A stretch of DNA of 61,006 nt. Origin: an uncultured Candidatus Saccharibacteria bacterium (GTDB lineage Bacteria > Patescibacteriota > Saccharimonadia > Saccharimonadales > Saccharimonadaceae). Position 1 is the stretch's first letter; the number at the start of each line of letters is the position of its first letter. The stretch is taken from assembly GCA_937989565.1 (NCBI GenBank), contig CALKRM010000010.1, positions 1 to 61,006 on the forward strand, written 5' to 3'. The notes under the pieces are model-generated. The model was not told the origin of the DNA and made no database searches. It saw only the letters and a program-made list of their open reading frames with translations. Positions 1 through 8,600 of the stretch are shown piece by piece. The translations under genes and the position numbers were made by a program.

Positions 1-386
1 TTGATGCAGTTACGCTTGTTTATACGCGTTTTGTCAATAGCATGGTTCAGACTGCAGAATTAGACAGATTGTTGCCAGCAGGAACGAAAATCTTGGTTGA
101 TCCGAGTGAAGTTTCTAACACGATTTCTGACGCCAAATATGAGCCGAGCATTCCAGAAGTTTTGGACGCGGTAGCGTATCGTTTGGTCGGTGCGCGACTG
201 TTGCAGGTGTTGCTTGATGCTCGCGCTAGTGAACATTCTATGCGTATGATGGCGATGAAGAATGCTACGGATAATGCCAGCGATTTGGTTGACGATTTGA
301 CGCTAGCTATGAATAAAGCTCGTCAAGGGGCGATTACTCAGGAACTTGCTGAAATTTCTGGTGGCGTGGAGGCGATGGAACAATGA
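1..386 (+). CDS. atpG: ATP synthase F1 gamma subunit, 3' part
   Basis: C-terminal part of the gamma (central stalk) subunit of F1Fo ATP synthase, the rotor that couples proton flow to ATP synthesis. The reading frame enters from the window edge (first full codon at base 3) and shows the family's closing helix: LVYTRFVNSMVQ near the edge and ARASEHSMRMMAMKNATDNA, the conserved stretch that contacts the beta ring. The stop overlaps the next start as ATGA, so the Nudix gene is probably translationally coupled. It is followed by atpD and atpC, the usual order apart from the inserted Nudix gene. Identification is secure; the 5' end is outside the window. Confidence 0.95.
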   Translation, partial: DAVTLVYTRFVNSMVQTAELDRLLPAGTKILVDPSEVSNTISDAKYEPSIPEVLDAVAYRLVGARLLQVLLDARASEHSMRMMAMKNATDNASDLVDDLTLAMNKARQGAITQELAEISGGVEAMEQ

Positions 387-832
387 TAAATAACACAACC
401 CTATTCGTCAGTACTGTTGTCACAAAGGACGGTAAGTTGTTAGTCGTTCAAGAAGGCAAAAATAATTATGGTCAATTAGATACCTGGAATTTTCCAGCTG
501 GTCATGTTGAGCCTGGCGAAAGCTTGGTGGATGCGGCGATACGCGAAGCGAAGGAAGAGTCTGGCTACACAGTTGCAATTGATGGTGTGTTGTCGGTGCT
601 GTTGAAAAATACTGATTCTGGTATGTCGCTGGTTGTGTTCTTTCTAGGGCGCGTTGCCGATGATTCTCCTGTCGCGCACGAAGAAGGAATCCAGCAGGTT
701 GACTTCGTGACGTTAGAGGCTTTAGAGAAACTGAACTTACGCTTCCCTGATGATATGATAGAGCCGGCTCGTCGAGCATTGTCGGATAAGAGTTATTCTT
801 TGGATATAATTATGGATTATCAGGAGGCGTAG
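383..832 (+). CDS. Nudix hydrolase inside the ATP synthase operon
   Basis: Nudix-family pyrophosphohydrolase of 149 residues; the substrate is not predictable, though nucleoside triphosphates, nucleotide sugars or damaged nucleotides are typical. A complete Nudix box runs from Gly40 to Tyr62 (GHVEPGES, then REAKEESGY), matching GX5EX7REUXEEXGU with all metal-binding glutamates. The start codon overlaps the atpG stop by four bases, and atpD follows after about 50 bases with its own Shine-Dalgarno. The gene therefore sits between atpG and atpD, where most ATP synthase operons have nothing. Function in the operon is unknown; housecleaning of nucleotides is an inference. Confidence 0.9.
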   Translation: MINNTTLFVSTVVTKDGKLLVVQEGKNNYGQLDTWNFPAGHVEPGESLVDAAIREAKEESGYTVAIDGVLSVLLKNTDSGMSLVVFFLGRVADDSPVAHEEGIQQVDFVTLEALEKLNLRFPDDMIEPARRALSDKSYSLDIIMDYQEA

Positions 833-883
833 ATGCGATATGAAAAGTGAGATTAATACAAAGCAAGTGCGGAGGAAAAATTG

Positions 884-2317
884 ATGAGTAAAACACTAGG
901 TAAAATTATTCAAATCGTTGGCGTGGTCGTTGACGTGGAGTTTCCGCGAGACGTTGAACTTCCAGCGATTTACGACGCGTTGCACGTTAAAAACGGCAAT
1001 GAGAATTTGGTGCTGGAGGTTGCTCAGCACTTGGACGAGCACACTGTTCGAGCAATTGCCCTGTCTTCGACGGATGGATTGAGCCGTGGTGCAGAAGTTG
1101 TTGCGACTGGAGCACCAATTTCCGTTCCAGTCGGCGCGGAAACTCAAGGACGAATGTTTAATGTTGTCGGTGAAGCGATTGACGAAAAGCCGCAACCAAA
1201 AGGTAAAACCGCCCCAATTCACCGCCCTGCTCCAGAGCTTTCTGAGCAGTCAAATAAGACTGAGATTTTGGAAACTGGCATTAAGGTCGTCGACTTGATT
1301 GCGCCACTTGCTAAGGGTGGAAAAGCTGGTCTATTTGCTGGTGCTGGTGTTGGTAAGACAGTTCTTATCACTGAGTTGATTAACAATATTGCTAAGTTCC
1401 ACTCTGGAAACTCTGTTTTTGCTGGAGTTGGTGAGCGAACTCGTGAAGGTAACGACCTTTACTATGAAATGGAAGAAGCTGGCGTTTTGGACAAGACTTC
1501 GCTAGTCTTCGGGCAAATGAACGAGCCGCCTGGAGCACGTTTGCGCGTGGCATTGTCGGGTCTGGCGATGGCTGAAGCTTTCCGTGATGAAGGTAAAGAC
1601 GTCTTGCTATTTATCGACAATATTTATCGCTACACTCAGGCTGGTGCTGAGGTGTCGGCATTGCTTGGTCGTTTGCCAAGTGCGGTTGGTTATCAGCCAA
1701 ACCTCCAGCAGGAAATGGGTGCTTTGCAAGAGCGAATTACCTCAACGAAGAAAGGCTCGATTACCTCTGTTCAGGCTGTCTATGTGCCAGCTGACGACTT
1801 GACTGACCCAGCTCCTGCCACGACCTTTGCTCACCTTGACGCTACGATTGTAATGAACCGTGCATTGACGGAAATTGGTATTTATCCAGCGGTTGACGTT
1901 TTGGATTCGAGCTCAAACTCGCTTGATCCAGAAATTGTCGGCGAAGAGCATTACCGTGTGGCGCGCGAGGTTCAGCGAATTTTGCAGCAATACAAAGAGC
2001 TTCAGGATATCATCGCTATTTTGGGTATGGAAGAATTGTCGGACGATCAGAAGCAGATTGTTGCTCGTGCTCGTCGTATTCAGCGATTCTTGGCACAGCC
2101 ATTCCACGTGGCTGAGAAGTTTACTGGAAATCCAGGTGTTTACGTTAAATTGGAAGACACCATCCGCGACGCTTCCGACATTTTGGCTGGTAAATACGAT
2201 GATAAGCCTGAAAACTGGTTCTATATGGTCCAAGGTACGCTGGCCGATCAAGTCGCTCGCGACGCTGAAGCTGAAGCTGCCGAGGCTAAAAAACATTCTG
2301 AAAAGAAAGCTAAATAG
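884..2317 (+). CDS. atpD: ATP synthase F1 beta subunit
   Basis: Catalytic beta subunit of F1 ATP synthase, 477 residues, cytoplasmic side of the membrane complex. Visible motifs are the P-loop GAGVGKT, the catalytic glutamate segment GERTREGNDLYYEM, the Walker B segment LLFIDNIYRYTQAG and the DELSEED-like loop EELSDDQK. In the Walker B segment the usual IFRFTQ is IYRYTQ, a conservative change. An in-frame TTG lies at 881, but ATG 884 is preferred because GGAGG at 871-875 then has an 8-base spacing. The C-terminus ends in a lysine- and alanine-rich tail. atpC follows two bases after the stop. Confidence 0.97.
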   Translation: MSKTLGKIIQIVGVVVDVEFPRDVELPAIYDALHVKNGNENLVLEVAQHLDEHTVRAIALSSTDGLSRGAEVVATGAPISVPVGAETQGRMFNVVGEAIDEKPQPKGKTAPIHRPAPELSEQSNKTEILETGIKVVDLIAPLAKGGKAGLFAGAGVGKTVLITELINNIAKFHSGNSVFAGVGERTREGNDLYYEMEEAGVLDKTSLVFGQMNEPPGARLRVALSGLAMAEAFRDEGKDVLLFIDNIYRYTQAGAEVSALLGRLPSAVGYQPNLQQEMGALQERITSTKKGSITSVQAVYVPADDLTDPAPATTFAHLDATIVMNRALTEIGIYPAVDVLDSSSNSLDPEIVGEEHYRVAREVQRILQQYKELQDIIAILGMEELSDDQKQIVARARRIQRFLAQPFHVAEKFTGNPGVYVKLEDTIRDASDILAGKYDDKPENWFYMVQGTLADQVARDAEAEAAEAKKHSEKKAK

Positions 2318-2319
2318 TC

Positions 2320-2745
2320 ATGAAATTGTCATTAGTCACACTTGTCGGTACGAAGGTTGACGAAGAAGTTTATTCGGTGTCAATTCCGACTACTGACGGC
2401 GAAATTTCCGTTTTCCCAAGCCACGAGCCACTAGTGACGATTGCGCGGGACGGCGTGATTACCGTGCGCCGACATAAAGAAGATTCCGATAATCAGTTGG
2501 AGTATTTTGCAATCTCTGGTGGTGTGGTAAAAATTGACTATTCGTCGGTGCAAATTTTGGTTGATGAAGCTGATCACGGCGATGACATCATCGAGGCGGA
2601 AACTCAGAAGGCTCTGGAGCGTGCTATTAAGGCGCGTGATGAGGCTGGCGATCAAGTTGAACGTGAGAAAGCCAAGCAACTTATCGATCGTCATATGGTG
2701 CGGTTGAAGGTTGCGGATCTTCATAGGCGTAAGCGACGACGCTAA
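2320..2745 (+). CDS. atpC: ATP synthase F1 epsilon subunit
   Basis: Epsilon subunit of F1 ATP synthase, 141 residues, the regulatory part of the central stalk. The N-terminal beta sandwich (about residues 1-88) shows the family pattern with DGEISVFPSHEPLVT and the FAISGGVVKI strand; the C-terminal half is the helical hairpin rich in charged residues. It starts two bases after atpD, so it is translationally linked, and is the last gene of the operon. Its stop overlaps by four bases the stop of the convergent gene on the other strand, with no room for a dedicated terminator. Confidence 0.93.
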   Translation: MKLSLVTLVGTKVDEEVYSVSIPTTDGEISVFPSHEPLVTIARDGVITVRRHKEDSDNQLEYFAISGGVVKIDYSSVQILVDEADHGDDIIEAETQKALERAIKARDEAGDQVEREKAKQLIDRHMVRLKVADLHRRKRRR

Positions 2746-3584
2746 GCTTTATCGAGAGCCATCATTAGCCGACTTACTTTACCAAGCACAGTATTTCGTA
2801 TTCCGGTTGGTAGTGTTTCTCTTGCTGTTTTTTGATATGGATCGAGGAATATTCCATTTATAACTTCATTTGGTATGAAGAATTTTTCGTGAACATTTGT
2901 ATCACGTAGACCTGCTATATATCTTTGTATGTCATCAAAATAATCGTCAGGATCTGTAGACTCCCTTGTTGTTGTCGTGTCGATTATCCTAAATTGTAGA
3001 CTTGGATCATAGGCTGTATTTCGTGGTAGGAAATCGCCATGAGTCACACCTGCTTCACCATGTAAGAATAATAAACTTTCTGCTGCTGTTGCAAGTGCTA
3101 GATAGACCTCTTGTTCTGTTCTCTCAGGATTAAATATAAGGTTGTCGCAGCTTGTAACGCCTTCTTCAAAACGAGTGATTGTGTGTAATGTTCCTTTTTT
3201 GTCTCGCATAAATCCAACATGGGCAAAGGTTATTTGTCTATCCTTGCTCAATTTATTTAGCCTTACGCCTGTTGCATAATCTCTGCCTGCTAGTATAGAA
3301 AATTTTTCAGGATAAGGCTTAAGGGCTACTGGGAGGCGTGACAATAAGGTATTGCCACTGATACACATATCTGCAAAACGTACGTCATGCATACTGTCTT
3401 CACGCCCTGTTCTATATATGTCATTTTCCTTTGTGGTCACGGTCGTAGGAAGAGATGCTATCGTTGAATCTGTTTTGTGCGAACATAGAGCTATATGCCC
3501 CATCGGTAAATTGTTAAGACGATACATAATACTAGATAACTCTGTGATGTCTGGATTTATGGTAGATACCGAAAACTTTTCCAT
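2742..3584 (-). CDS. APH/choline-kinase-fold protein, possible phosphotransferase
   Basis: Protein of 280 residues with a kinase-like catalytic loop HGDFLPRN (HGDxxxxN) followed by IIDTTTTRE, where the second acidic metal ligand of the usual IDFE/IDWE is replaced by threonine. This fits the aminoglycoside phosphotransferase/choline kinase fold, but the substrate is unknown and the second metal site looks altered. The N-terminal 150 residues match nothing I recognise. The start is supported by a TATAAT box six bases upstream of the ATG (3591-3596), so the mRNA is probably leaderless. It is convergent with atpC and overlaps its stop. Confidence 0.6.
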   Translation of the reverse strand: MEKFSVSTINPDITELSSIMYRLNNLPMGHIALCSHKTDSTIASLPTTVTTKENDIYRTGREDSMHDVRFADMCISGNTLLSRLPVALKPYPEKFSILAGRDYATGVRLNKLSKDRQITFAHVGFMRDKKGTLHTITRFEEGVTSCDNLIFNPERTEQEVYLALATAAESLLFLHGEAGVTHGDFLPRNTAYDPSLQFRIIDTTTTRESTDPDDYFDDIQRYIAGLRDTNVHEKFFIPNEVINGIFLDPYQKTARETLPTGIRNTVLGKVSRLMMALDKA

Positions 3585-3605
3585 TTCGTAATTATATCAT
3601 AATAA

Positions 3606-4556
3606 CTATACTTTTTCAAGCAATTGGCGGACTTCGTCGGTCGTTGTGGTGTGCATCAACTGTTCGCGTAGTTCTTTGGCGCCGTCAAAATCGCGAATAT
3701 AAATCTTGAAAAAACGTTTTAGAGTCTCAAAAGGTCGTCCTAAAGTCGGCTGGTAAGAATCGAACAAATCCAAGTGATAATTAAGGAGCGCCAACAGTTC
3801 TTCTTTATGATTATCTGTGTTGACCTTCGACTCGCGGAAGCAAAACGGATCACTGAAAACGCCTCGCCCGATCATAATTCCGTTCACGCCAGGATGTTTT
3901 CTGACAATTTCCAAGCCATGTTCTCGGTCGCGAATGTCGCCGTTGATAGTCAGGAGCGTTTGTGGGGCAATTTCATCGCGCAGCTTAATAATCTCGTCAA
4001 TCAATTCATAATGCGCCGCGACTTTACTCATCTCTTTTTTTGTGCGCAGATGAATCGTCAAATTCACGATGTCTTGTTTGAGAATTGTCGTAAGCCACTC
4101 GCGCCACTCGTCGACGTAAGTATAGCCCAGCCGAGTTTTTACGCTAACTGGCAATCCAGATTTTTTGGCGGCGTCAATTGCAGCTATCGCTATGTCGGGT
4201 CGACGAATCAGAGCCGCACCGCCGCTTTTAATGGCAGACTTGGCGGGACATCCCATATTGATATCAATTCCGTTAAAGCCAAGTTCCGCGCAGTGCTTAG
4301 CGAAAGCTTCCATGTCCCCTGGCTCGCCACCCCAAATTTGCGCAATCAGCGGCTGCTCATCGTCAGTTTTGATTAATCGACCAGCTATGGCTTTGTCGCC
4401 AGCATGCACCCAGCCGGTAGCATTTGCGAACTCAGTGAAAAATATATCTGGCGCGCCAGCCTGTTTCACGACATGGCGAAACACGACGTCGGTGACGGCT
4501 TCCATTGGTGCCAATATAAAAAATGGCTGTGGTAAATCATTCCAAAACGATGTCAT
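3606..4556 (-). CDS. dus: tRNA-dihydrouridine synthase (DusB-like)
   Basis: FMN-dependent enzyme that reduces uridine to dihydrouridine in the tRNA D-loop, 316 residues. Motifs: FILAPMEAVTDVVFR at the N-terminus, INMGCPAKSAIKSGG with the catalytic cysteine, IHLRTKKEMS and the FMN-phosphate segments INGDIRD and VNGIMIGRGVFSDP. An in-frame ATG at 4721 would give 371 residues, but the extra 55 residues run through a terminator hairpin and read as non-protein. ATG 4556 is chosen because a TAAAAT box lies seven bases upstream and the Dus fold begins right after. Leaderless expression is likely. Confidence 0.93.
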   Translation of the reverse strand: MTSFWNDLPQPFFILAPMEAVTDVVFRHVVKQAGAPDIFFTEFANATGWVHAGDKAIAGRLIKTDDEQPLIAQIWGGEPGDMEAFAKHCAELGFNGIDINMGCPAKSAIKSGGAALIRRPDIAIAAIDAAKKSGLPVSVKTRLGYTYVDEWREWLTTILKQDIVNLTIHLRTKKEMSKVAAHYELIDEIIKLRDEIAPQTLLTINGDIRDREHGLEIVRKHPGVNGIMIGRGVFSDPFCFRESKVNTDNHKEELLALLNYHLDLFDSYQPTLGRPFETLKRFFKIYIRDFDGAKELREQLMHTTTTDEVRQLLEKV

Positions 4557-4573
4557 CTCTGTTATTTTATCAC

Positions 4574-4610
4574 AAAAAGGAGAAAACCCTATCTCATCAT
4601 CGAGATAGGG
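4574..4610 (-). terminator. Rho-independent terminator of the structured RNA region
   Basis: A 9-bp perfect stem, CCCTATCTC paired with GAGATAGGG with a 6-base loop (4587-4610 on the plus strand), followed on the minus strand by TTTTCTCCTTTTT. It closes the hairpin-rich region upstream and lies just before the promoter of the dihydrouridine synthase. Confidence 0.8.
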
Positions 4611-4934
4611 TGTGGGCGGGCTCAAGCGGTTCTGTTCGTAGTAGTTTCTAATCTCATCTTTGAGAGAAGAATCTGCGACGAATGAATCTCGCGAACCCAA
4701 AATTGGGGGGGGAGGAAGCAAGACGTCTTTGTCTTGCTTTCTCCCCGGCGGACATGGAGGGAATCTTTGCTCCTCATGTGAAGCAAAGGGATTCCAATTT
4801 TACATGTCCCGTGATTCTTTTTTCCGGATTATACCGGCTGGCTGAATCATGCCAGGAGTGGGCGGACACTCTCTTGCTGACGCGAGGTCAGCGGTTTCGG
4901 AGTCGCACAAACCCCGACCGTCTAAACTAAAAAA

Positions 4935-5111
4935 CTATCGACGAGCCTGATAGCTCGTCCCACAAGCTTTGTTCTCCTCATCTTGTGCCACCGCATACGC
5001 GATGAATAGTTTGTCCAGGTCGCACTTGTTTACTCCAGTGCGCTTGGCCATCTCATATTCCTGCTGCGCGCGTCGGCGCGCATCAGTTTGGTTTCCAGCC
5101 AAAATGATCAC
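4935..5111 (-). CDS. Possible small protein within the structured RNA region
   Basis: A 58-codon frame starting at GTG 5111 with AGGGAGG immediately upstream; the open frame extends to an ATG at 5186 but those extra codons lie in leader hairpins. The product is charged and helical (DARRRAQQEYEMAKRTG, then CDLDKLFIAYAVAQDEEN) with two cysteines, and matches nothing I recognise. The frame is GC-richer than its neighbours. A stem GACGAGC/GCTCGTC and a T-run sit at its end. It may be a real small gene with a structured leader, or an accidental frame in a noncoding RNA; I cannot decide. Confidence 0.35.
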   Translation of the reverse strand: MIILAGNQTDARRRAQQEYEMAKRTGVNKCDLDKLFIAYAVAQDEENKACGTSYQARR

Positions 5112-5250
5112 CCCCTCCCTGCCGCAGTTGCGGCTATAAAAAAGGATCTCTAACCATCTTTCAGACCATGCTTTTGTGCGAAGCATGGTCAGGACTTGAC
5201 ACCATTTGTAGCGTCAAGTCGAGAGCTGCTTTATCAATAAAGCGTTTATT

Positions 5251-5279
5251 ATCATAACACTAATTATAAAAAAATGCAA
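5251..5279 (-). promoter_or_regulatory. Sigma70-type promoter for the structured RNA region
   Basis: On the minus strand TTGCAT (5274-5279), a 17-base spacer and TATGAT (5251-5256). It lies between the end of the helicase gene and the first RNA hairpin, and the predicted transcript starts essentially at that hairpin. Confidence 0.65.
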
Positions 5280-5297
5280 CAATATACTAGAATATTT

Positions 5298-8200
5298 TTA
5301 TATTTCGCCCGCCAGCAGGTCTTTTTCGAATTGCAACATTCCTTTATAATCCGCCGAATAGCCAGAAATATCCGGCAGATCTAACGTGGTGATTTTCTGC
5401 CAAATGATGTTTACGAGTTTTGCGAATTCGGATAATTCTTCTCTGGAGAACGCGTCCTCCAAGCTGAGGATATCGCCGGTCTTCATGTCTGGCTCGACAA
5501 ATTGTAGTCGCCCGCCGGTGAAAGTGAAATCGCCATAATCGCGTGAATGCTCGACCAGTAGTTGATAGAACATCAATTGCTGACGATATTTATGAAGTTT
5601 GATTTTCTCGTAATCAGCCGAACCTTTCCAGGAATGCGCTGGCTTGCCAGTTTTATAATCCGTTACGAAGATGGTTTTATTTTGCTTGTCGATGTCGACA
5701 ACGTCAAGTTTACCAGTCAATCTGGCGTTATCTATAATTACGCCTTGGTTTGAAAAGTCCAATTCCGCCAAGTCCGTGTCGTGAAAATCTGAAGATTTGG
5801 CGTTTAAGAACGCGGTCAAAGCCGACTTCCCTTTGTCCAAGTACAATTGAAAATCGTCCGCCGGCAAATGCTGGCTCTCGAGGTATTTTTGGAAAAATTG
5901 GAGAATTTGTTCGGTGCTTGGCAATTGATGATCGACGCTGAATGAGCAATGCGCTTGCTGAAGGCTGCTGTGAATCGCAGTTCCGTAAGCTGCGGCGGAA
6001 TTTTTGGCGGATGGAAAATGCAGCAAATTGTTCAATAAGAAATTCTGCGGTCCGCCGCGTGAAACGTCGAGGAAATTATTCAAATGCGTCGCGGAAAGCT
6101 TGTATGTTTCCAACGCTGGCGCCAATAAATCCTTTAATTCTGGAACAATCGGCGAAGTTAGCCGCGTCGTCCAGTCGGTTTCAGCCAGTTCAATTTGTTC
6201 CGCCGGATCATCGCTGGTCGGAATGACGGTTGGCGTGCAATTCGTCAAGAAACTGGCGATTATCGTATCGCTGCCAGAATCGTTGGTTTGAGAATAAGTC
6301 ATGGTCAATGTGGTTTTGGCACGAGTCATCGCCACAAAAAACAGCCGAAGTCGCTCGTCGTAAGTAGCGCCCGCTGGCTGAAGTTGGAGGTTTGCGGGAT
6401 ATCGGATAGCTCGGCTGCGTGTGCGGACTTTTTCACCCCAAGCGCTGTCAATTGCTCCAATCACGAAAACGTGCGGAAATTCCAGGCCTTTGGATTTATG
6501 GGCGGTCATCAAATTTATGGCGCCGCTGAGTGAACTTGCGTGCGTGCGAATTTGTGTTAAGCGAGTTTTTGTTGAAATATGCAGATCAATAAACTCCAAA
6601 AAATCTTCCAGAGTTGGGTTTTTATCGGTGATTCGATCGCGAAGTTTTTGGCGCAAAGTGCGCAAACTTTCCAAAATTGTCAGATATGCTCCTGGGTTTT
6701 TATCTAGCTTTTCCGGCGAGAAATATAAATTGGCGAGAGAATTGACTTGAAGGTCGCCGCTTTCATCGTTAGTTAAGCCTAACAAATTGTCCAATTGCTC
6801 TTCTAATGGCAGATTCGGCACATCCTTAGCGCGCTCCAAAAGCCACTCCGCAAACTCCTTAAATACACTGTTCGCCAACATACTTTCCAGCCACAATTGC
6901 CGATTTTTGTAAGCTTGAAGGCTCAATTTCCAGATGTCAAGTGCAGAAAATCCAAACGCTGGATGAGCCGTAATTTCCGGTAGTAGACTATTGGCAACGT
7001 CCAAATTATTCTGGCTAATCGCCACGATAGTTCGCGCTAATTTGTCCAGAATCTGAATTATATCTTGCTCCAAAATATCGTCGTGACGCTCGTAATTGAC
7101 AAAAAGATTTTCTTTATAAAGATGCGGAAGAATTTCAATGAGTTCTTTATGGTGGCGCGCAATAATCGTGATGTTTTCTGGTTTCTCGCCGTTTTTTATC
7201 AGCTCGGCAATTTGTTTGGCAATTCCCGCTCGCTCTTCGCTAACAGATGAGAATTCTTGGATTTCGACTTTTGAGCCTTCGCTATTTGCATGTGCGGTCA
7301 ATTGTTTTGATAGCCCATCAATTGTGTTTTCCAATCGATCCGCGCCTTGAGTGATGACGTTCCGTGCTGACGATAAAATGTTTTCGGCGGAACGATAATT
7401 GTCGGTCAAAACGATGATTTTTGGATCGTTATAATGTTGGCGGAAACGCTGGATGTTGCCCACGTCTGCGCCCTGGAAGCTGAAGATTGCTTGGTCGTCA
7501 TCGCCGACCGCCATGATGTTTGGATTGTCGTCGTTCTCGCTGGTCAAATTGAACAATAATCGTAATTGCGCCAAGTTCGTGTCCTGGAACTCGTCGACCA
7601 TGATGAATTGGAATTGCTCTTGGAGATTTGCGCGCAGTTCTGGATGGGATTCGCAGGCTTGAATAACGGATAAAATCATATCGTCATAATCAAATAACGA
7701 GCGCTCGGATAAAATATTTACGTATTTTTCGTAAACGTCAATTGCGGCGAATAATTTTTCTGCGGCGGTAAAATCTTTCAGGACAAATTCGCCATTGGCA
7801 TTTTTTTCGCACCATTTATTTTTCCAAGCAGTCAGTGGCTTGGTTGAGTTTTCGTCAATTGCTTCCTGGGTGGCGTGCACGATGCTCAGCGCTAAAACGT
7901 TGGCGTATGGCGTGATTGAGGCTGGCAATTTTGAGTTTTTCTCGTCAGGATTTTTGGCGGCTAAATTGGCAATTTTCTCAGCTATCGGCGCGAACAACTC
8001 GATTGTCTTTTTCGATATTTTGGCGGAAAATACTTGCTGAATATCTGGCGCGATTTCGGCGATTGTGCTTTGATTGTCCTCAATAATTGCCCGTAATTCT
8101 GACGGCGTTAAGCCGCTTTGCTTGAACTCGGAAATAATGCGGATGAGGTCTTTAATATAAACAAATTCCCCGTTGTTTTTCGCGCTTAACGGATTTCGCC

Positions 8201-8594
8201 AATCAAGTCCTTCAAGTATTCCAGAGATAATTTGATATTGCGTCAATTCGTCAACTGGCTGAGCGTCGGCGCCACGGAAAAAATACTCGCGGTGCTGATT
8301 GATGATTTCTGTGCCGAAGCTGTGGAATGTATGAATCGCAATTTTATACGCATCTTCACCAATAATCTGGCGGAGTCGTTGGCGCATATTTGTGGCGCCG
8401 CTTTCAGTAAACGTTAGACACAAAATACTGTTCGGTAAAGTGTCGGTCTGTTTCAGGATTTGGGCGGTGCGCATACTTAGAAGCTCGGTTTTCCCCGTTC
8501 CTGGCCCAGCAATTACCAAAAGTGATCCGTGAATGTAGTCGACTGCTTGTCGTTGATTATCGTTTAATTTAGCGTAACGAGCATTGAAATCCAT
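5298..8594 (-). CDS. UvrD/Rep-family helicase fused to a RecB-like nuclease
   Basis: A 1098-residue superfamily 1A DNA helicase with a C-terminal PD-(D/E)XK nuclease. Helicase motifs in order: Q-motif region LNDNQRQAVDY, P-loop GPGTGKTE (near residue 32), DEFQDTN, VGDDDQAIFSFQGA, TDNYRS, TAHKSKGLEFPHVFVIG and RLFFVAMTRAKT. The nuclease domain, from about residue 880, has GKLDVVDID and the signature TDYKTGK. This architecture resembles AddAB/AdnAB-type recombination enzymes rather than plain UvrD, so a role in double-strand break end resection is inferred. The start is fixed by a TAAAAT box six bases before ATG 8594 (leaderless). Confidence 0.92.
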   Translation of the reverse strand: MDFNARYAKLNDNQRQAVDYIHGSLLVIAGPGTGKTELLSMRTAQILKQTDTLPNSILCLTFTESGATNMRQRLRQIIGEDAYKIAIHTFHSFGTEIINQHREYFFRGADAQPVDELTQYQIISGILEGLDWRNPLSAKNNGEFVYIKDLIRIISEFKQSGLTPSELRAIIEDNQSTIAEIAPDIQQVFSAKISKKTIELFAPIAEKIANLAAKNPDEKNSKLPASITPYANVLALSIVHATQEAIDENSTKPLTAWKNKWCEKNANGEFVLKDFTAAEKLFAAIDVYEKYVNILSERSLFDYDDMILSVIQACESHPELRANLQEQFQFIMVDEFQDTNLAQLRLLFNLTSENDDNPNIMAVGDDDQAIFSFQGADVGNIQRFRQHYNDPKIIVLTDNYRSAENILSSARNVITQGADRLENTIDGLSKQLTAHANSEGSKVEIQEFSSVSEERAGIAKQIAELIKNGEKPENITIIARHHKELIEILPHLYKENLFVNYERHDDILEQDIIQILDKLARTIVAISQNNLDVANSLLPEITAHPAFGFSALDIWKLSLQAYKNRQLWLESMLANSVFKEFAEWLLERAKDVPNLPLEEQLDNLLGLTNDESGDLQVNSLANLYFSPEKLDKNPGAYLTILESLRTLRQKLRDRITDKNPTLEDFLEFIDLHISTKTRLTQIRTHASSLSGAINLMTAHKSKGLEFPHVFVIGAIDSAWGEKVRTRSRAIRYPANLQLQPAGATYDERLRLFFVAMTRAKTTLTMTYSQTNDSGSDTIIASFLTNCTPTVIPTSDDPAEQIELAETDWTTRLTSPIVPELKDLLAPALETYKLSATHLNNFLDVSRGGPQNFLLNNLLHFPSAKNSAAAYGTAIHSSLQQAHCSFSVDHQLPSTEQILQFFQKYLESQHLPADDFQLYLDKGKSALTAFLNAKSSDFHDTDLAELDFSNQGVIIDNARLTGKLDVVDIDKQNKTIFVTDYKTGKPAHSWKGSADYEKIKLHKYRQQLMFYQLLVEHSRDYGDFTFTGGRLQFVEPDMKTGDILSLEDAFSREELSEFAKLVNIIWQKITTLDLPDISGYSADYKGMLQFEKDLLAGEI

Positions 8595-8600
8595 AGTTTT

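Larger units (their letters stand above)
4574..5244 (-). ncRNA. Candidate large structured RNA (unidentified)
   Basis: About 670 bases, more GC-rich than the flanks. Transcription would begin about seven bases after the TATGAT box at 5251-5256, directly at a hairpin (GCTTTA/TAAAGC, 5228-5243). Further stems: GACTTGAC/GTCAAGTC (5193-5220), a 10-bp stem at 5164-5190, GCCGC/GCGGC (5121-5134), TTTGG/CCAAA (5087-5103), TGCGCGC/GCGCGCA (5065-5082), CACCGC/GCGATG (4989-5004), GACGAGC/GCTCGTC (4937-4956), GCTGAC/GTCAGC (4876-4892), CCGG/CCGG (4824-4837), a nested stem at 4750-4809 and a 16-bp stem at 4709-4746. It ends at a terminator. I tested RNase P RNA, tmRNA, SRP RNA and c-di-AMP riboswitch consensus by eye and none fits, though AGATGA and ACAGAACCGCTTGA near 4620-4665 resemble the 3' part of RNase P RNA. 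A T-run near 4927 could split it into two RNAs. Confidence 0.5.

Noticed and set aside
3774..4376. 200-codon plus-strand frame opposite the dihydrouridine synthase
   Set aside because: It lies entirely opposite conserved catalytic motifs of a secure gene.
4557..4721. N-terminal 55-codon extension of the dihydrouridine synthase frame
   Set aside because: It runs through a terminator hairpin and the end of the structured RNA; the TAAAAT box seven bases before ATG 4556 marks the real start.
4574..4930. RNase P RNA or tmRNA identity for the structured region
   Set aside because: AGATGA and ACAGAACCGCTTGA resemble the 3' part of RNase P RNA, but the universal GGAAAGTC segment and other conserved regions are missing; no tRNA-like end or tag frame supports tmRNA.
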